Part shown: positions 25,948-34,590 of the stretch, in pieces
How positions within the stretch are numbered: position 1 is the first letter of the stretch
Layout of the letters: each line of letters opens with the position of its first letter
NCBI GenBank assembly: GCA_041685355.1
Contig: JAWLFY010000001.1
Location: 72,036-136,035 of the forward strand
Reading direction: 5' to 3'
DNA length: 64,000 nucleotides
DNA from: JAWLFY01 sp041685355
GTDB lineage: Bacteria > Planctomycetota > Planctomycetia > Pirellulales > Pirellulaceae
Made by a program: the position numbers and the translations under genes
The notes under the pieces: generated by a model
The model's input: only the letters and a program-made list of their open reading frames with translations
Told to the model about the DNA's origin: nothing
Databases searched by the model: none

Positions 25948-27249
25948 TTGAAACTCGTGCCTCCTCACCGAACCCACCCCCACCTCCCGCGGCGACCGCC
26001 CACGGGAGCCGGGAAGCGGTGCGGCGTACCCCCAACGTTCAAACGGGAGACCCCAACGTTCAAACGGGAGATCCCAACGATCAATCGGGCAACCCGAGCG
26101 GACCATCGGGAAACCGGTTCGACGCGCTCACAACTCGGCGGCCAGATCGTGGTCATCCTGTGCACGTGGACGGCGATCGCCGGTGTCGGATGCCGTGGCC
26201 GGGCGAAGGACGATCTTTACCGGCAAAAGCTGACCAGCGAGATTCGGGTACTCGAAGACCAACTCTATGAGGCCGATTACGAAAATCGAATTCTGGCCGA
26301 CAAACTCGCGCGGGCCGAGCAGCGACTCCGTCAAGCTGACGACGTCGGCTCCCCGCGATACCGCGAAGACTCGGACGACGACCGAACCGACGGCATCCGC
26401 GGTGAACCGGAACGCCAACAGCCTGGTCGCGTACCTCGTCGGGAACCAGGCGGCGGCGACGACCCCGGCCGCGGCGACGACTTCGATTTGAACCTTGACG
26501 ACATCGAAATCGATCCGGGGGTCGGGGCCGATTTAGGAACCGGGCCCGCCTCGGGCGGGCGGATGCCGGCCCCCGGCGGTCCGGAACCGCCCGGCGCCGA
26601 CGATTTGCGGATCCCGCCGATCGAACCGGGTGAAGTCGTGCCGCCCCCCGGCCCCGGCAGCGAACCGGAAGGGCCGCCCGGACAGATCGAATTGAACGAC
26701 GCGATGCGTTTCCTGGGGCGAACCGATGCGGCCGAGTCCGCCTCGCCCCCGCCGACCGAGATCCGCGTCCACCCGACCCTCTCGGGACCCTACCGCTTCG
26801 AGGAAGAGGACGAAGCCGACGGGATGATGCTGGTGCTGACCGCGGTGGGCGAACAGGGAAGCGTCGCCGACTTGAGCGGATTCGAGATCGATGCCGAGAT
26901 GACGGTCGTCGCGCTCGACCCCACCCGCGACCCCGCCGAGGCAAGGGTCGGACGCTGGGAATTCGACGCCGAGCGGGTCCGTTCGCTCGTCCGACACGAC
27001 CCGGTGAGCGGAATCCATCTGCCGCTACAATGGCAAGACGATCGTCCCGATGGCGACGAAGTCATCGTCCACGTGCGGTTGCGAATTCCCCGCCGCCCGG
27101 AAGACGAACTCGCGGACCAAAGTGACGCGGTAAACGGAAACCCGACGCGCCCCGTCCCCGAGATGGTGTGTGAGGGCCGGCTGAACCTTGCGGCCACCGC
27201 GTCGACGGCGCGGTGGACCCCTCGGGGCGATACGTCGCGGCGGGAATGA
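25948..27249 (+). CDS. Envelope protein with lipobox-like segment and coiled coil (start uncertain)
   Basis: The frame runs for 433 codons from ATG 25948, but the first 65 residues are low complexity and partly encoded by a 21-bp tandem repeat, so the true start may be a GTG near 26150. A hydrophobic stretch VVILCTWTAIAGVGC ends in a lipobox-like Cys. Then comes a helical, coiled-coil part (RVLEDQLYEADYENRILADK), an Asp/Gly/Pro-rich linker (about 140-260), and a beta-rich C-terminal domain (about 270-420: GMMLVLTAVGEQG; EMTVVALDPTRDP). This layout resembles a planctomycete-type envelope protein of unknown role. The hisI gene follows. Confidence 0.65.
   Translation: MKLVPPHRTHPHLPRRPPTGAGKRCGVPPTFKRETPTFKREIPTINRATRADHRETGSTRSQLGGQIVVILCTWTAIAGVGCRGRAKDDLYRQKLTSEIRVLEDQLYEADYENRILADKLARAEQRLRQADDVGSPRYREDSDDDRTDGIRGEPERQQPGRVPRREPGGGDDPGRGDDFDLNLDDIEIDPGVGADLGTGPASGGRMPAPGGPEPPGADDLRIPPIEPGEVVPPPGPGSEPEGPPGQIELNDAMRFLGRTDAAESASPPPTEIRVHPTLSGPYRFEEEDEADGMMLVLTAVGEQGSVADLSGFEIDAEMTVVALDPTRDPAEARVGRWEFDAERVRSLVRHDPVSGIHLPLQWQDDRPDGDEVIVHVRLRIPRRPEDELADQSDAVNGNPTRPVPEMVCEGRLNLAATASTARWTPRGDTSRRE
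26031..26071. repeat. 21-bp tandem repeat near an uncertain gene start
   Basis: CCCAACGTTCAAACGGGAGA occurs at 26031-26050 and 26052-26071. A diverged third copy (TCCCAACGATCAATCGGGCA) follows at once. If translated it gives PTFKRE repeats ahead of the lipobox-like segment, more likely leader than protein. Confidence 0.9.
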
Positions 27250-27278
27250 TCTCCGCGGCGTGAATCGGTTTCCCGAAG

Positions 27279-27329
27279 CTCCACGCTTTCCGAACCTCCA
27301 CGCTTTCCGAACCTCCACGCTTTCCGAAC
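27279..27329. repeat. 17-bp tandem repeat, three copies, before hisI
   Basis: CTCCACGCTTTCCGAAC is repeated three times without a mismatch at 27279-27295, 27296-27312 and 27313-27329. It ends 14 bases before the hisI start codon and so lies in its leader, close to the ribosome site. Confidence 0.97.
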
Positions 27330-27343
27330 CTCACGGAGCACCG

Positions 27344-27766
27344 GTGCCCGATTCCTCCCCCGACCCCTCGTCGGACACGGCCGAAATCCCGGACTTTTCG
27401 AAGGGGACGGGCGGATTGCTCCCCGCGATCGCGCAGGACGGTTTACGCGGGCGCGTCCTGATGATGGCGTGGATGAACGAGCAAGCGTGGCGAGAAACCG
27501 TGGCGACCGGCTACGCCACCTACTTTAGCCGCAGCCGTGGGAAGCTGTGGCGTAAAGGCGAGACGAGCGGACACCGTCAACGAGTGATCGAACTCCGCGT
27601 CGATTGTGACGCCGACGCGATCTTGTTGGTCGTCGAGCAGCTCGGCGCCGCGTGCCACGAAGGTTACCGGAGCTGTTTCTTTCGCCAGATCGACCAGGAC
27701 GGGAACGTTCGAATCGAGGACGAGCGGAAGGTCGACCCCGAATCGGTGTACGGGCCGAAGGGTTGA
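27344..27766 (+). CDS. hisI: Phosphoribosyl-AMP cyclohydrolase
   Basis: A 140-residue zinc enzyme of histidine synthesis that opens the purine ring of phosphoribosyl-AMP. The sequence matches the family throughout: LMMAWMNEQAW, YFSRSRGKLWRKGETSGH, and the zinc cysteines in RVDCDAD, AACHEGY and RSCFF. The GTG at 27344 is chosen because GGAG lies 5 bases upstream and the conserved domain begins about 25 residues later. The HisE domain found fused in some bacteria is absent. No other his genes are in the window. The leader carries a perfect 17-bp triplication. Confidence 0.95.
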   Translation: MPDSSPDPSSDTAEIPDFSKGTGGLLPAIAQDGLRGRVLMMAWMNEQAWRETVATGYATYFSRSRGKLWRKGETSGHRQRVIELRVDCDADAILLVVEQLGAACHEGYRSCFFRQIDQDGNVRIEDERKVDPESVYGPKG

Positions 27767-28091
27767 GCGAAGGGCTGCGCCTTCCCGTAGCCGGACTCGT
27801 CAACAGTTCGGGGTGTCACCCTTGCACGCCGCCCCGTCGGAAGTCTTGACGACATCCGCCACGGGCGTGCGCCCATAATCGCATGGGTACCAGCCCGTGC
27901 GGTTCACAGCTCGGATCCGATCGGCGATGCTTATTGGGCGTCGAGTCGCGCCGGGTCACGTCTCGGCCGTTGCGAGGTGACCGACGCGCTCGCGATTTGC
28001 TGGTCCCCTGCCCAGGAGGGTGCCTTCCCCATGAGGGCCCCTGCCCCATGAGGGTCGCTTGCCCACGAGCCATTTTCAGGAGTCTTGATTG
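27767..28091. other. Intergenic region with imperfect short repeats
   Basis: No gene is seen in these 325 bases. Near the right end CCCCATGAGGG occurs twice with a third partial copy (GCCCACGAGCC) in roughly 20-base steps (28025-28070), just before the AGGAG ribosome site of the next gene. Confidence 0.5.
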
Positions 28092-28559
28092 ATGAGTGCC
28101 GAGGCCCGACTGACCGAACTCGGTCTGCAGCTCCCCCCCGCGCCCAAGCCGATGGGCGTTTATCGTCCGATCGTCGTGACCGGCAATCTCGCCTACCTAT
28201 CGGGCCACGGCCCGCTCAAGCCTGACAAGTCGTTGATCACCGGACGGCTGGGCCAGGACATGGACGTCGACGCCGGTTACCAGGCGGCGAAGGTGACCGG
28301 GTTGGCGTTGCTGGCGACGCTGCAGGATCACTTCGGCAGCCTCGACCGCGTCAAGCGTTTGATCAAGCTTCTCGGGTTGGTCAACAGCACCGACGACTTC
28401 GGCCAGCAACCGGCGGTCATCAACGGGTGCAGCGAGTTGTTCCGTGACGTCTTTGGCGAGGACGCCGGCGTCGCCGCCCGCAGCGCGATCGGGACCAACG
28501 CCCTACCAGGCGGGATCGCCGTCGAGATCGAAGCGATCTTCGAGGTCGAGGCCGGCTAG
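28092..28559 (+). CDS. RidA/YjgF-family protein
   Basis: A 155-residue protein of the YjgF-YER057c-UK114 fold, in the longer YjgF/chorismate-mutase-like branch: LPPAPKPMGVYRPIVVTGNL, AYLSGHGP, and GFGQQPAVINGCSELFRDVF-like context leading to ARSAIGTNALPGGIAVEIEA. RidA proteins hydrolyse reactive enamines/imines from PLP enzymes; this branch is less studied and the catalytic Arg of RidA (near the end of the domain) is replaced by the GTNALPGG context. The ATG has AGGAG 9 bases upstream. It stands alone, with no obvious partner. Confidence 0.85.
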   Translation: MSAEARLTELGLQLPPAPKPMGVYRPIVVTGNLAYLSGHGPLKPDKSLITGRLGQDMDVDAGYQAAKVTGLALLATLQDHFGSLDRVKRLIKLLGLVNSTDDFGQQPAVINGCSELFRDVFGEDAGVAARSAIGTNALPGGIAVEIEAIFEVEAG

Positions 28560-28631
28560 GCGACGAGCGACCGAATGCTCGAATCGCGACCGGCTCTCCC
28601 ATCGCGAACCCTGCGATCATGAGTCGCCGCG

Positions 28632-29276
28632 TCACGCCCGATCGATCACGCGACCGCTGACGAACGGGTCGCCTCGGGCGAGGAACCGGAGCGGCAACTC
28701 GGCGGAGCGACGGATCCCGACTCGGGTCGTCGCCTTCACGTCCGACGACGGCGACCGATCGGACGCCGCGATCCGGAGCGGCCCGGGACCGACCAAGTCG
28801 AGCCCGTCGTGATCGCGGCCGATGCCGAGCGCTTGGCAGATCATCGCGGGCCCCCGGACCAACTCGCGGAGGCTCTCGCGGCTCCGGTTTCGCCGCATCA
28901 CGTCGATCCCCCACGCCGGCCGCAAAGCGCGGATCAACACCGCCGCCCCCACCCCCGACGTTTCGGTGACCGCGTTCAGGCAATGTTTCGCGTGGATCGG
29001 GTAGACGTACAGCGTCCCGGCGGGTCCGAACATCGACGCGTTTCCCCGCGTCCGTCCCCGTGCGCTGTGACTGGCCAAATCGCCGCCGGCCAAATACGCT
29101 TCGGTTTCAACGATCCATCCCCCGACCCACCCGCCTTCGATCCGCCGGGCCAGACATTTGCCGATCAGTTCTCGGGCGACGACTTCGGTTCGCCGCTCGT
29201 AGAACGACCGCGGCAGCACCGCGCGTGACGACGGGACGGGGACGGGCGAGGGTGAAGCTGACGATGAAGCTGACAT
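28632..29276 (-). CDS. 3-methyladenine DNA glycosylase (AAG/MPG family)
   Basis: It removes alkylated purines from DNA as the first step of base excision repair. The family pattern is clear: RSFYERRTEVVARELIGK, the catalytic VETEAYL (Glu activates water), SHSARGRTRGNASMFGPAG and YVYPIHAKHCLN, and RGPAMICQALGI. Length (214) is typical of bacterial members. As drawn, its ATG overlaps the start codon of the divergent amidohydrolase; the first 18 residues are Ser/Pro rich, so the true start may be a GTG near 29218. Confidence 0.93.
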   Translation of the reverse strand: MSASSSASPSPVPVPSSRAVLPRSFYERRTEVVARELIGKCLARRIEGGWVGGWIVETEAYLAGGDLASHSARGRTRGNASMFGPAGTLYVYPIHAKHCLNAVTETSGVGAAVLIRALRPAWGIDVMRRNRSRESLRELVRGPAMICQALGIGRDHDGLDLVGPGPLRIAASDRSPSSDVKATTRVGIRRSAELPLRFLARGDPFVSGRVIDRA

Positions 29277-30678
29277 GGGGCGAAGCGGGTATCACGCGAC
29301 GGATCATTCGGGATTGAAACACGTCGATCACGAAACGACGAAGGCGGACGCGACCTTGCCGAACGAGCCGATCGAACGGGGCGAGCACGCGGACCGGCGA
29401 TCGCACGCGTTCGCCCGCGTTCGGACGATCGCCGCGCGGTGGGTGTTGCCGATGTCGGGGCCGCCGATCGATCGGGGATGGGTGCGGATGGACGGCGACC
29501 GCGTCGTCGAAGTCGGCCGCGGGCGACCACCGGGGGCGGCCGAAGATCACACCGACGCGATGCTGATGCCGGGGCTGGTCAACGCCCACACCCACCTCGA
29601 ATTCTCGGACCAAAACGAACCGATCGGTAGCCCCGGAACGCCGCTCCATGATTGGATCGGCCAAGTCGTCGCGCGACGCGGCCGGTCGGACCCGGCCACG
29701 CGGCGTGACGCGATCGACGCGGGCATCGCGGAATCGGAATCGGCCGGCGTCCGTTTGCTCGCCGAGATCGCGACGCCGCCGAGCGTTGCTGGCTCCGGCG
29801 ACCAAGGGACGTCAGCGGGCCCGAACGACCTCACTGGGGCGGGCCCGAGTGACCTCACTGGGGCGGGCCCGAGTGAAATCGAATCGCCCTTCCTTCAGGT
29901 GATCCCGTTCGCCGAAGTGATCGGCTTGAGCGAGATTCGCTGGGAAGAGCGGTTCGCCGCCGCCGAGGCGTTTCTCCGCGGCGACGATCTGGGCGGATGG
30001 AGCCCGCACGCGGCTTATTCCACCGACCGCGTGGCGATCACCCGGTGTGTCGACGCGGCCGTCCGCCGGGGCCGTCCGCTCGCGATGCACGTCGCCGAGT
30101 CGCCCCACGAGCGAACGTTGCTCGAGACCGGTGGGGGCCCGTTCGCGGAGACGTTGCGTGCCATGGGGGTATGGCGGGAGGGAAGTTTCCCTTGGGGCGA
30201 CGACGCGACCCGAGGGCTGATCGAAGAACTGGCCCGAGCGCCTCGGGTGCTGTTGGTGCACGGCAACGATTTGCGAGACGACGAAATCGCCACCGTCGCG
30301 CGTCATCGTCATCTGACCGTGGTTTACTGCCCGCGGACTCACGCCCGCTTCGGCTACCCGCCACACCCGGTCGATCGCCTGCTGGCCGCCGGGATCCGAG
30401 TCGCGTTGGGGACGGACTCCCGGGCGAGCAACCCCGACCTGAACCTGTGGCGCGAAGTCCAACGGTTGCTTCGGCACCGAGCCGATCTCGCGCCCCATGA
30501 GGTCGTGCGAATGGCGACGATCCACGCCGCCGATGCGCTCGGGGTGCCGACGTGTGGCCGCTTGGAACCGGGGGCGTCGCCCGGATTATGCCTGCTGAAA
30601 ACCGAAGCCGACGATCTGGAATCGTTATGGCATGACTGTGCCCGGCGAACGCCGCGACCGCTCTCGACCGTATCGTGA
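29275..30678 (+). CDS. Amidohydrolase-superfamily metal-dependent deaminase-like protein
   Basis: A metal-dependent hydrolase of the cytosine/aminofutalosine/SAH deaminase branch. It has the beta-barrel lead PMSGPPIDRGWV, metal-binding MPGLVNAHTHLEF, HVAESPHERTLLE, VLLVHGNDLRDDE, and the catalytic Asp in LGTDSRASNPDLN. Roles in purine salvage or menaquinone (futalosine) synthesis are possible, and the substrate cannot be chosen from sequence. The start is unsure: ATG 29275 overlaps the divergent glycosylase start, and TTG 29356 is an alternative nearer the conserved part. A 24-base unit is repeated in frame near residues 181-201 (GPNDLTGA, GPSDLTGA, GPSE). Confidence 0.85.
   Translation: MGRSGYHATDHSGLKHVDHETTKADATLPNEPIERGEHADRRSHAFARVRTIAARWVLPMSGPPIDRGWVRMDGDRVVEVGRGRPPGAAEDHTDAMLMPGLVNAHTHLEFSDQNEPIGSPGTPLHDWIGQVVARRGRSDPATRRDAIDAGIAESESAGVRLLAEIATPPSVAGSGDQGTSAGPNDLTGAGPSDLTGAGPSEIESPFLQVIPFAEVIGLSEIRWEERFAAAEAFLRGDDLGGWSPHAAYSTDRVAITRCVDAAVRRGRPLAMHVAESPHERTLLETGGGPFAETLRAMGVWREGSFPWGDDATRGLIEELARAPRVLLVHGNDLRDDEIATVARHRHLTVVYCPRTHARFGYPPHPVDRLLAAGIRVALGTDSRASNPDLNLWREVQRLLRHRADLAPHEVVRMATIHAADALGVPTCGRLEPGASPGLCLLKTEADDLESLWHDCARRTPRPLSTVS
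29815..29876. repeat. 24-bp in-frame tandem repeat (amidohydrolase gene)
   Basis: The unit begins GCGGGCCCGA and ends GACCTCACTGGG. Copies are at 29815-29838 and 29839-29862 with a partial third to 29876. It encodes AGPNDLTG-type repeats in a surface loop between the metal-site strands. Confidence 0.9.
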
Positions 30679-30772
30679 TCCTCTATAATCCTCCCCTGTC
30701 GACGCGGCACCTCCGAAGGCGGCGGGCGGTTCGCATCGGGCGGGGTTCAAGACACGGCCGGACAGGATCGAC

Positions 30773-31696
30773 ATGACGCAATCGGAACCCACCGACATCG
30801 ATGCCGGAGAGGGACTCGACGACGTGTCCGCCGAGCGGTCACGCCCCGACTCGGCCTCGAGCCTCGGACGGCCGCGTCGGCCGCTTTGGAACGTGCTCCG
30901 AGTCGTCGGGATCGTGTACCTCGGAATCGTCTTGCTGATGATGTTGTTCGAAAACTCGCTGATCTTCCTGCCGCTGCGGTACCCACACGGCGACTGGGAC
31001 GCGATCCCTGCGGGGATCGAGGACGTCGAGTTCCGGGCGGGCGACGGGACACCGCTTCACGGGTGGTACGCGGCACACCCCGATCCCCTTGCGGTCGTCC
31101 TGTACGCGCACGGCAACGCCGGGAACGTGACCCATCGTGCGGCGGATGTCCTGACGTTGCGTGACGGACTCGGCTGTAGCGTGTTCGTGTTCGACTATCG
31201 AGGCTATGGGAAAAGCGAGGGAGAGCCGGACGAAGCCGGGGTGCTTCTGGACGGCAGGGCCGCCCGCGACCGGTTGGCCGAGTTGGCGGGAGTCGCCCCC
31301 GAGGAGATCGTCCTGTTCGGCCGATCGCTCGGGACCGCCGTCGCGGTCGACTTGGCGGCCGATCGCGGGGCTCGTGGGCTGGTCCTCTACAGCGGCTTCT
31401 CCTCGCTCCCCGATGTCGCCGCCCGGCATTACCCGTGGCTCCCGGTGCGGTGGCTGATGCGGACGCGTTTCGATTCGCGGGGGCGGATCGTCGATTACCA
31501 TGGGCCTTTACTGCAGGGGCATTCGGAATCGGACGAAGTGATCCCGACCGACTCGGGGAAACGGCTCTTCGCCGCGGCACCGACCGAACAGAAACGCTGG
31601 TACGATTTGAACCACGCGGGACACAACGACCCGATCCCGAACGGATTTTATCGAGCGTTTCGCGACTTCCTGACCGACTTGAATCCTGAATCTTGA
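30773..31696 (+). CDS. Membrane-anchored alpha/beta hydrolase
   Basis: A 307-residue serine hydrolase. A single membrane segment lies near residues 44-64 (VGIVYLGIVLLMMLF). Then the alpha/beta fold: oxyanion motif YAHGNAGN, DYRGYGKSEGEP, nucleophile elbow LFGRSLGTAVA (Ser), and the catalytic His in NHAGHND near the end. It resembles the BEM46/YfhR group of membrane-tethered esterases with unknown substrates. The gene after it starts 6 bases past the stop, so the two may share a transcript. Confidence 0.88.
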   Translation: MTQSEPTDIDAGEGLDDVSAERSRPDSASSLGRPRRPLWNVLRVVGIVYLGIVLLMMLFENSLIFLPLRYPHGDWDAIPAGIEDVEFRAGDGTPLHGWYAAHPDPLAVVLYAHGNAGNVTHRAADVLTLRDGLGCSVFVFDYRGYGKSEGEPDEAGVLLDGRAARDRLAELAGVAPEEIVLFGRSLGTAVAVDLAADRGARGLVLYSGFSSLPDVAARHYPWLPVRWLMRTRFDSRGRIVDYHGPLLQGHSESDEVIPTDSGKRLFAAAPTEQKRWYDLNHAGHNDPIPNGFYRAFRDFLTDLNPES

Positions 31697-31702
31697 ATCC
31701 CG

Positions 31703-33154
31703 ATGAGCCGGAAATCGATGAGCATCATCTTTGGGGGCCAAACGGAGGCCCGAGCGAAATTTGGCGGCCGACCCGGGCGCCGGTTCGTCCGCCACGGGAT
31801 CGCCGCGTTGTTGTGTCTTGCCGCGTCGACCGTGTCCGCGGATGACGATTCGCGGTCGGGTACGGCCTCGCATTCGGACACGGCCTCGCATTCGGACACG
31901 GTCTCGCATTCGGACACGGTCTCGTGGCCGGGGAAGACGGGTCCCAACGGGGACGGCAGTGTCGACCCCGGATCGGCGGACAAAATCCCGGTGGCGTGGG
32001 ACGAATCGAGCGGCGAGGGGATCGCTTGGAAGTCGCCGACCGAACCGTTCGGGCACAGCACGCCGGTCGTCGGCGAAGGACGCGTTTGGTTCACTTCGGC
32101 GAACGATGACGGGACCGAACAGTACGTCGACTGCTTCGACCTCAAGTCTGGCGAACGACTGCACCGCAAGTTGTTGTTCGAGAACGCCGACCCTGAGCCG
32201 CTCGGCAACACCGTCAACAATTACGCGGCGCCGACGCCGGTGTTGGAGGCGGGCGCGGTCTACATCCATTTCGGGACCTACGGCACCGCACGGCTCGACC
32301 CGGAGACGGCCGAAGTGGTGTGGCAGCGGCGTGACATTCACGCGAGACACTTCCGCGGCCCCGGCTCGTCGCCGCTGCTGTTCGACGATCTGATCGTGCT
32401 CACGTTCGACGGGATCGATCGTCAGTTCGTCACCGCGCTCGACAAGGCGACGGGGGAAACCGTTTGGACGACCGAGCGGTCGACCGACTATGGCGACCTC
32501 GACGCGAGCGGCCAGCCGAAATTGGAGGGGGACCTTCGCAAGGCTTACTCGACCGCCGCCGTTGCCACGGTCAACGGGCGTCCCCAGATCGTCTCGGTCG
32601 GGGCGAAGGCGGCGTTCGGCTACGACGCGCGGACCGGCGAAGAGATCTGGACGGTGACCCACGACGGATACAACGCGGCCCCGCAACCGCTGATTCACGG
32701 GTCGCTCGCCGTCCTGCACACCGGGGCCGGACGCGACACGATGCTCGCCGTACGACTCGACGCGTCGACCCAGGGAGACGTGACGGAATCACACGTGGTT
32801 TGGCGACGAGAGCGGGGCAACCCACGAATGGCGTTTCCCGTCCTGGTCGGCGACCGGGTCGTGTGGGTCACCGATACCGGGATCGTCACCGCGGTCGACG
32901 TCGAAACCGGGAACCAGGTTTGGGCGCAGCGGCTCGGCGGCAACTACATGGCGTCACCGCTCGTCGTCGGTACCCGCGTCTATTTTTTCTCCAGCGACGG
33001 CGAAGCGGTCGTTCTGGAAACCGCCGATGACGACCCGCAAGTGCTAAGCCGAAACGTGATCGGCGACGGGATGACGGCCTCGCCCGCCGCCGCACCCGAC
33101 GGGCTGATCCTTCGAACCGGGTCCCACCTCGTGAAGGTGACCTCGGGACGATAA
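31703..33154 (+). CDS. Secreted PQQ-type beta-propeller protein
   Basis: A 483-residue exported protein with a signal peptide (GIAALLCLAASTVSA). The propeller repeats have the usual ALDKATGETVWTT, GYDARTGEEIWTV and AVDVETGNQVWAQ strands with Trp and Gly docking residues. Such proteins (BamB-like/PQQ-like) are numerous in planctomycetes and mostly uncharacterised; binding of PQQ itself is not implied. Just after the signal peptide the chain has ASHSDT repeats encoded by an 18-base tandem repeat. It is followed 20 bases later by the ceramidase-like gene. Confidence 0.88.
   Translation: MSRKSMSIIFGGQTEARAKFGGRPGRRFVRHGIAALLCLAASTVSADDDSRSGTASHSDTASHSDTVSHSDTVSWPGKTGPNGDGSVDPGSADKIPVAWDESSGEGIAWKSPTEPFGHSTPVVGEGRVWFTSANDDGTEQYVDCFDLKSGERLHRKLLFENADPEPLGNTVNNYAAPTPVLEAGAVYIHFGTYGTARLDPETAEVVWQRRDIHARHFRGPGSSPLLFDDLIVLTFDGIDRQFVTALDKATGETVWTTERSTDYGDLDASGQPKLEGDLRKAYSTAAVATVNGRPQIVSVGAKAAFGYDARTGEEIWTVTHDGYNAAPQPLIHGSLAVLHTGAGRDTMLAVRLDASTQGDVTESHVVWRRERGNPRMAFPVLVGDRVVWVTDTGIVTAVDVETGNQVWAQRLGGNYMASPLVVGTRVYFFSSDGEAVVLETADDDPQVLSRNVIGDGMTASPAAAPDGLILRTGSHLVKVTSGR
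31865..31918. repeat. 18-bp in-frame tandem repeat, three and a half copies (PQQ protein)
   Basis: GCCTCGCATTCGGACACG is repeated at 31865-31882, 31883-31900 and 31901-31918 (one difference), with a partial fourth (GTCTCG). It encodes ASHSDT/VSHSDT repeats between signal peptide and propeller. Confidence 0.95.
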
Positions 33155-33174
33155 CCCCAACGGAGACGAAACCG

Positions 33175-34590
33175 ATGGCACGCGAAAACGGCTCGCATTC
33201 GAATTTCCGCGTCATGGCGCTGGGAATCGTCTTGGCGACCGGTTTATCGAGTTTGACCCCTGGGGTCGCTTCGGCGGCGGAGGACGATCGCTCGGGTTGG
33301 CGGGCCGCCGCCGGCTCGGTCGCGATCACGCCCGACGGTCCGATCTGGATGGGTGGCTACGCGGCCCGCGACGAGCCGTCGGACGGGAAGGTCCATGACC
33401 TGTTCGCGAAGGTGTTGGTGGTCGAGGACGCCGCCGGGACGCGGTTGGCGATCGTCACCGCCGACCTGTTGGGCGTCACCCCGGAGCTGCGGAATGGGAT
33501 CGAGGCGATCGTCGCGCGACACGGGGTCCCCGCCGAATCGTTATTGGTCAACGCGTCCCACACCCACTGCGGACCGGAGCTTCGCGACGAACGAATCCTG
33601 CGATACGGGATCGGTGCCGATCACGCGTCGGCCGCCCGTCAATACGTCCGGGAAACCGCGACCAAGATTGGCGAACTGGTCGTCGAAACCCTCGACCGGC
33701 TCGAACCCGCCCGGTTGGTCTACAGCTATGCCCGCGCCGGGTTCGCGATGAACCGTCGGCTGCCGACCGACGACGGCTTTCGCAACAGCCCGAACCCTGA
33801 TGGTCCGGTCGACCATCGTGTCCCGGTGCTTCAGGTCCGTGGCGACGAAGGCCTCCGCGCGGTCCTGTTCGGCTACGCGTGCCACGCGACGACGCTGAGT
33901 TTCCAACAACTGAGCGGAGACTACCCCGGGTTCGCTCAGGCCTACATCGAAGAGGCCCACCCGGGGACCGTGGCGATGTTCCTCAACGGATGTTCGGGTG
34001 ACCAGAATCCTTACCCGCGACGAACGCTGGATCTCGCCCGTCAGCACGGACGGGCGCTCGCCAACGCCGTCGAGACGGCACTCGAAACGCGGCAGACCCG
34101 TGAGATCGAGGGGCCGCTGCGGGTAGCATACGAGCCGGTGACGTTGCGGTTCGCCGAGCCCCCGTCGCGCACCGAGGTCGAAGCCGAAGCGAAATCGGAC
34201 AACCGGTACGCTCGATTCCATGCCGAGGCGTTGTTGGCCCAGCTCGACCAACTCGGTGAGATCCCCCGTGAATCCTCGGTGTTCCCGATCCAGGTCGCCC
34301 AGTTCGGTGACACGATGACGCTCGTCGCGATCTGTGGCGAAGTCGTCGTCGACTACTCGCTGCGGCTCCAAAAGTTGCTGGCCGAAGACGAGCAAGTCGT
34401 GTGGGTCGCCGGCTACTCGAACCACGTGTTCGGGTATCTCCCGAGCGGACGGTTGGTTCGCGAAGGGGGCTATGAAGGGGGAGGTGCGATGCGTTACACG
34501 ACGTTCCCGGGGCCGTTTGACGAATCGGTCGAGGAACGGGTTGTCGAAAAGGTGCTTCAGCTTACCGAGCGGGTCCGCCGTCCCGAGTGA
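33175..34590 (+). CDS. Neutral/alkaline ceramidase-like secreted protein
   Basis: A 471-residue exported protein related to the N-terminal domain of neutral/alkaline non-lysosomal ceramidases. It has a signal peptide (VMALGIVLATGLSSL), GSVAITPDGPIWMGGYA, LLVNASHTHCGPEL, VLFGYACHATTLSF with metal-binding His residues, and NGCSGDQNPYPR. Many planctomycete members probably do not act on ceramide; the substrate is unknown. It lacks the C-terminal domain of true ceramidases (family about 650-750 residues). Its last 29 bases overlap the 3' end of the convergent hglS gene. Confidence 0.85.
   Translation: MARENGSHSNFRVMALGIVLATGLSSLTPGVASAAEDDRSGWRAAAGSVAITPDGPIWMGGYAARDEPSDGKVHDLFAKVLVVEDAAGTRLAIVTADLLGVTPELRNGIEAIVARHGVPAESLLVNASHTHCGPELRDERILRYGIGADHASAARQYVRETATKIGELVVETLDRLEPARLVYSYARAGFAMNRRLPTDDGFRNSPNPDGPVDHRVPVLQVRGDEGLRAVLFGYACHATTLSFQQLSGDYPGFAQAYIEEAHPGTVAMFLNGCSGDQNPYPRRTLDLARQHGRALANAVETALETRQTREIEGPLRVAYEPVTLRFAEPPSRTEVEAEAKSDNRYARFHAEALLAQLDQLGEIPRESSVFPIQVAQFGDTMTLVAICGEVVVDYSLRLQKLLAEDEQVVWVAGYSNHVFGYLPSGRLVREGGYEGGGAMRYTTFPGPFDESVEERVVEKVLQLTERVRRPE

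Noticed and set aside
31508..32719. 403-codon minus-strand frame opposite the PQQ propeller
   Set aside because: Arg/Val/Pro-rich shadow of a well supported gene; no motif or ribosome site.
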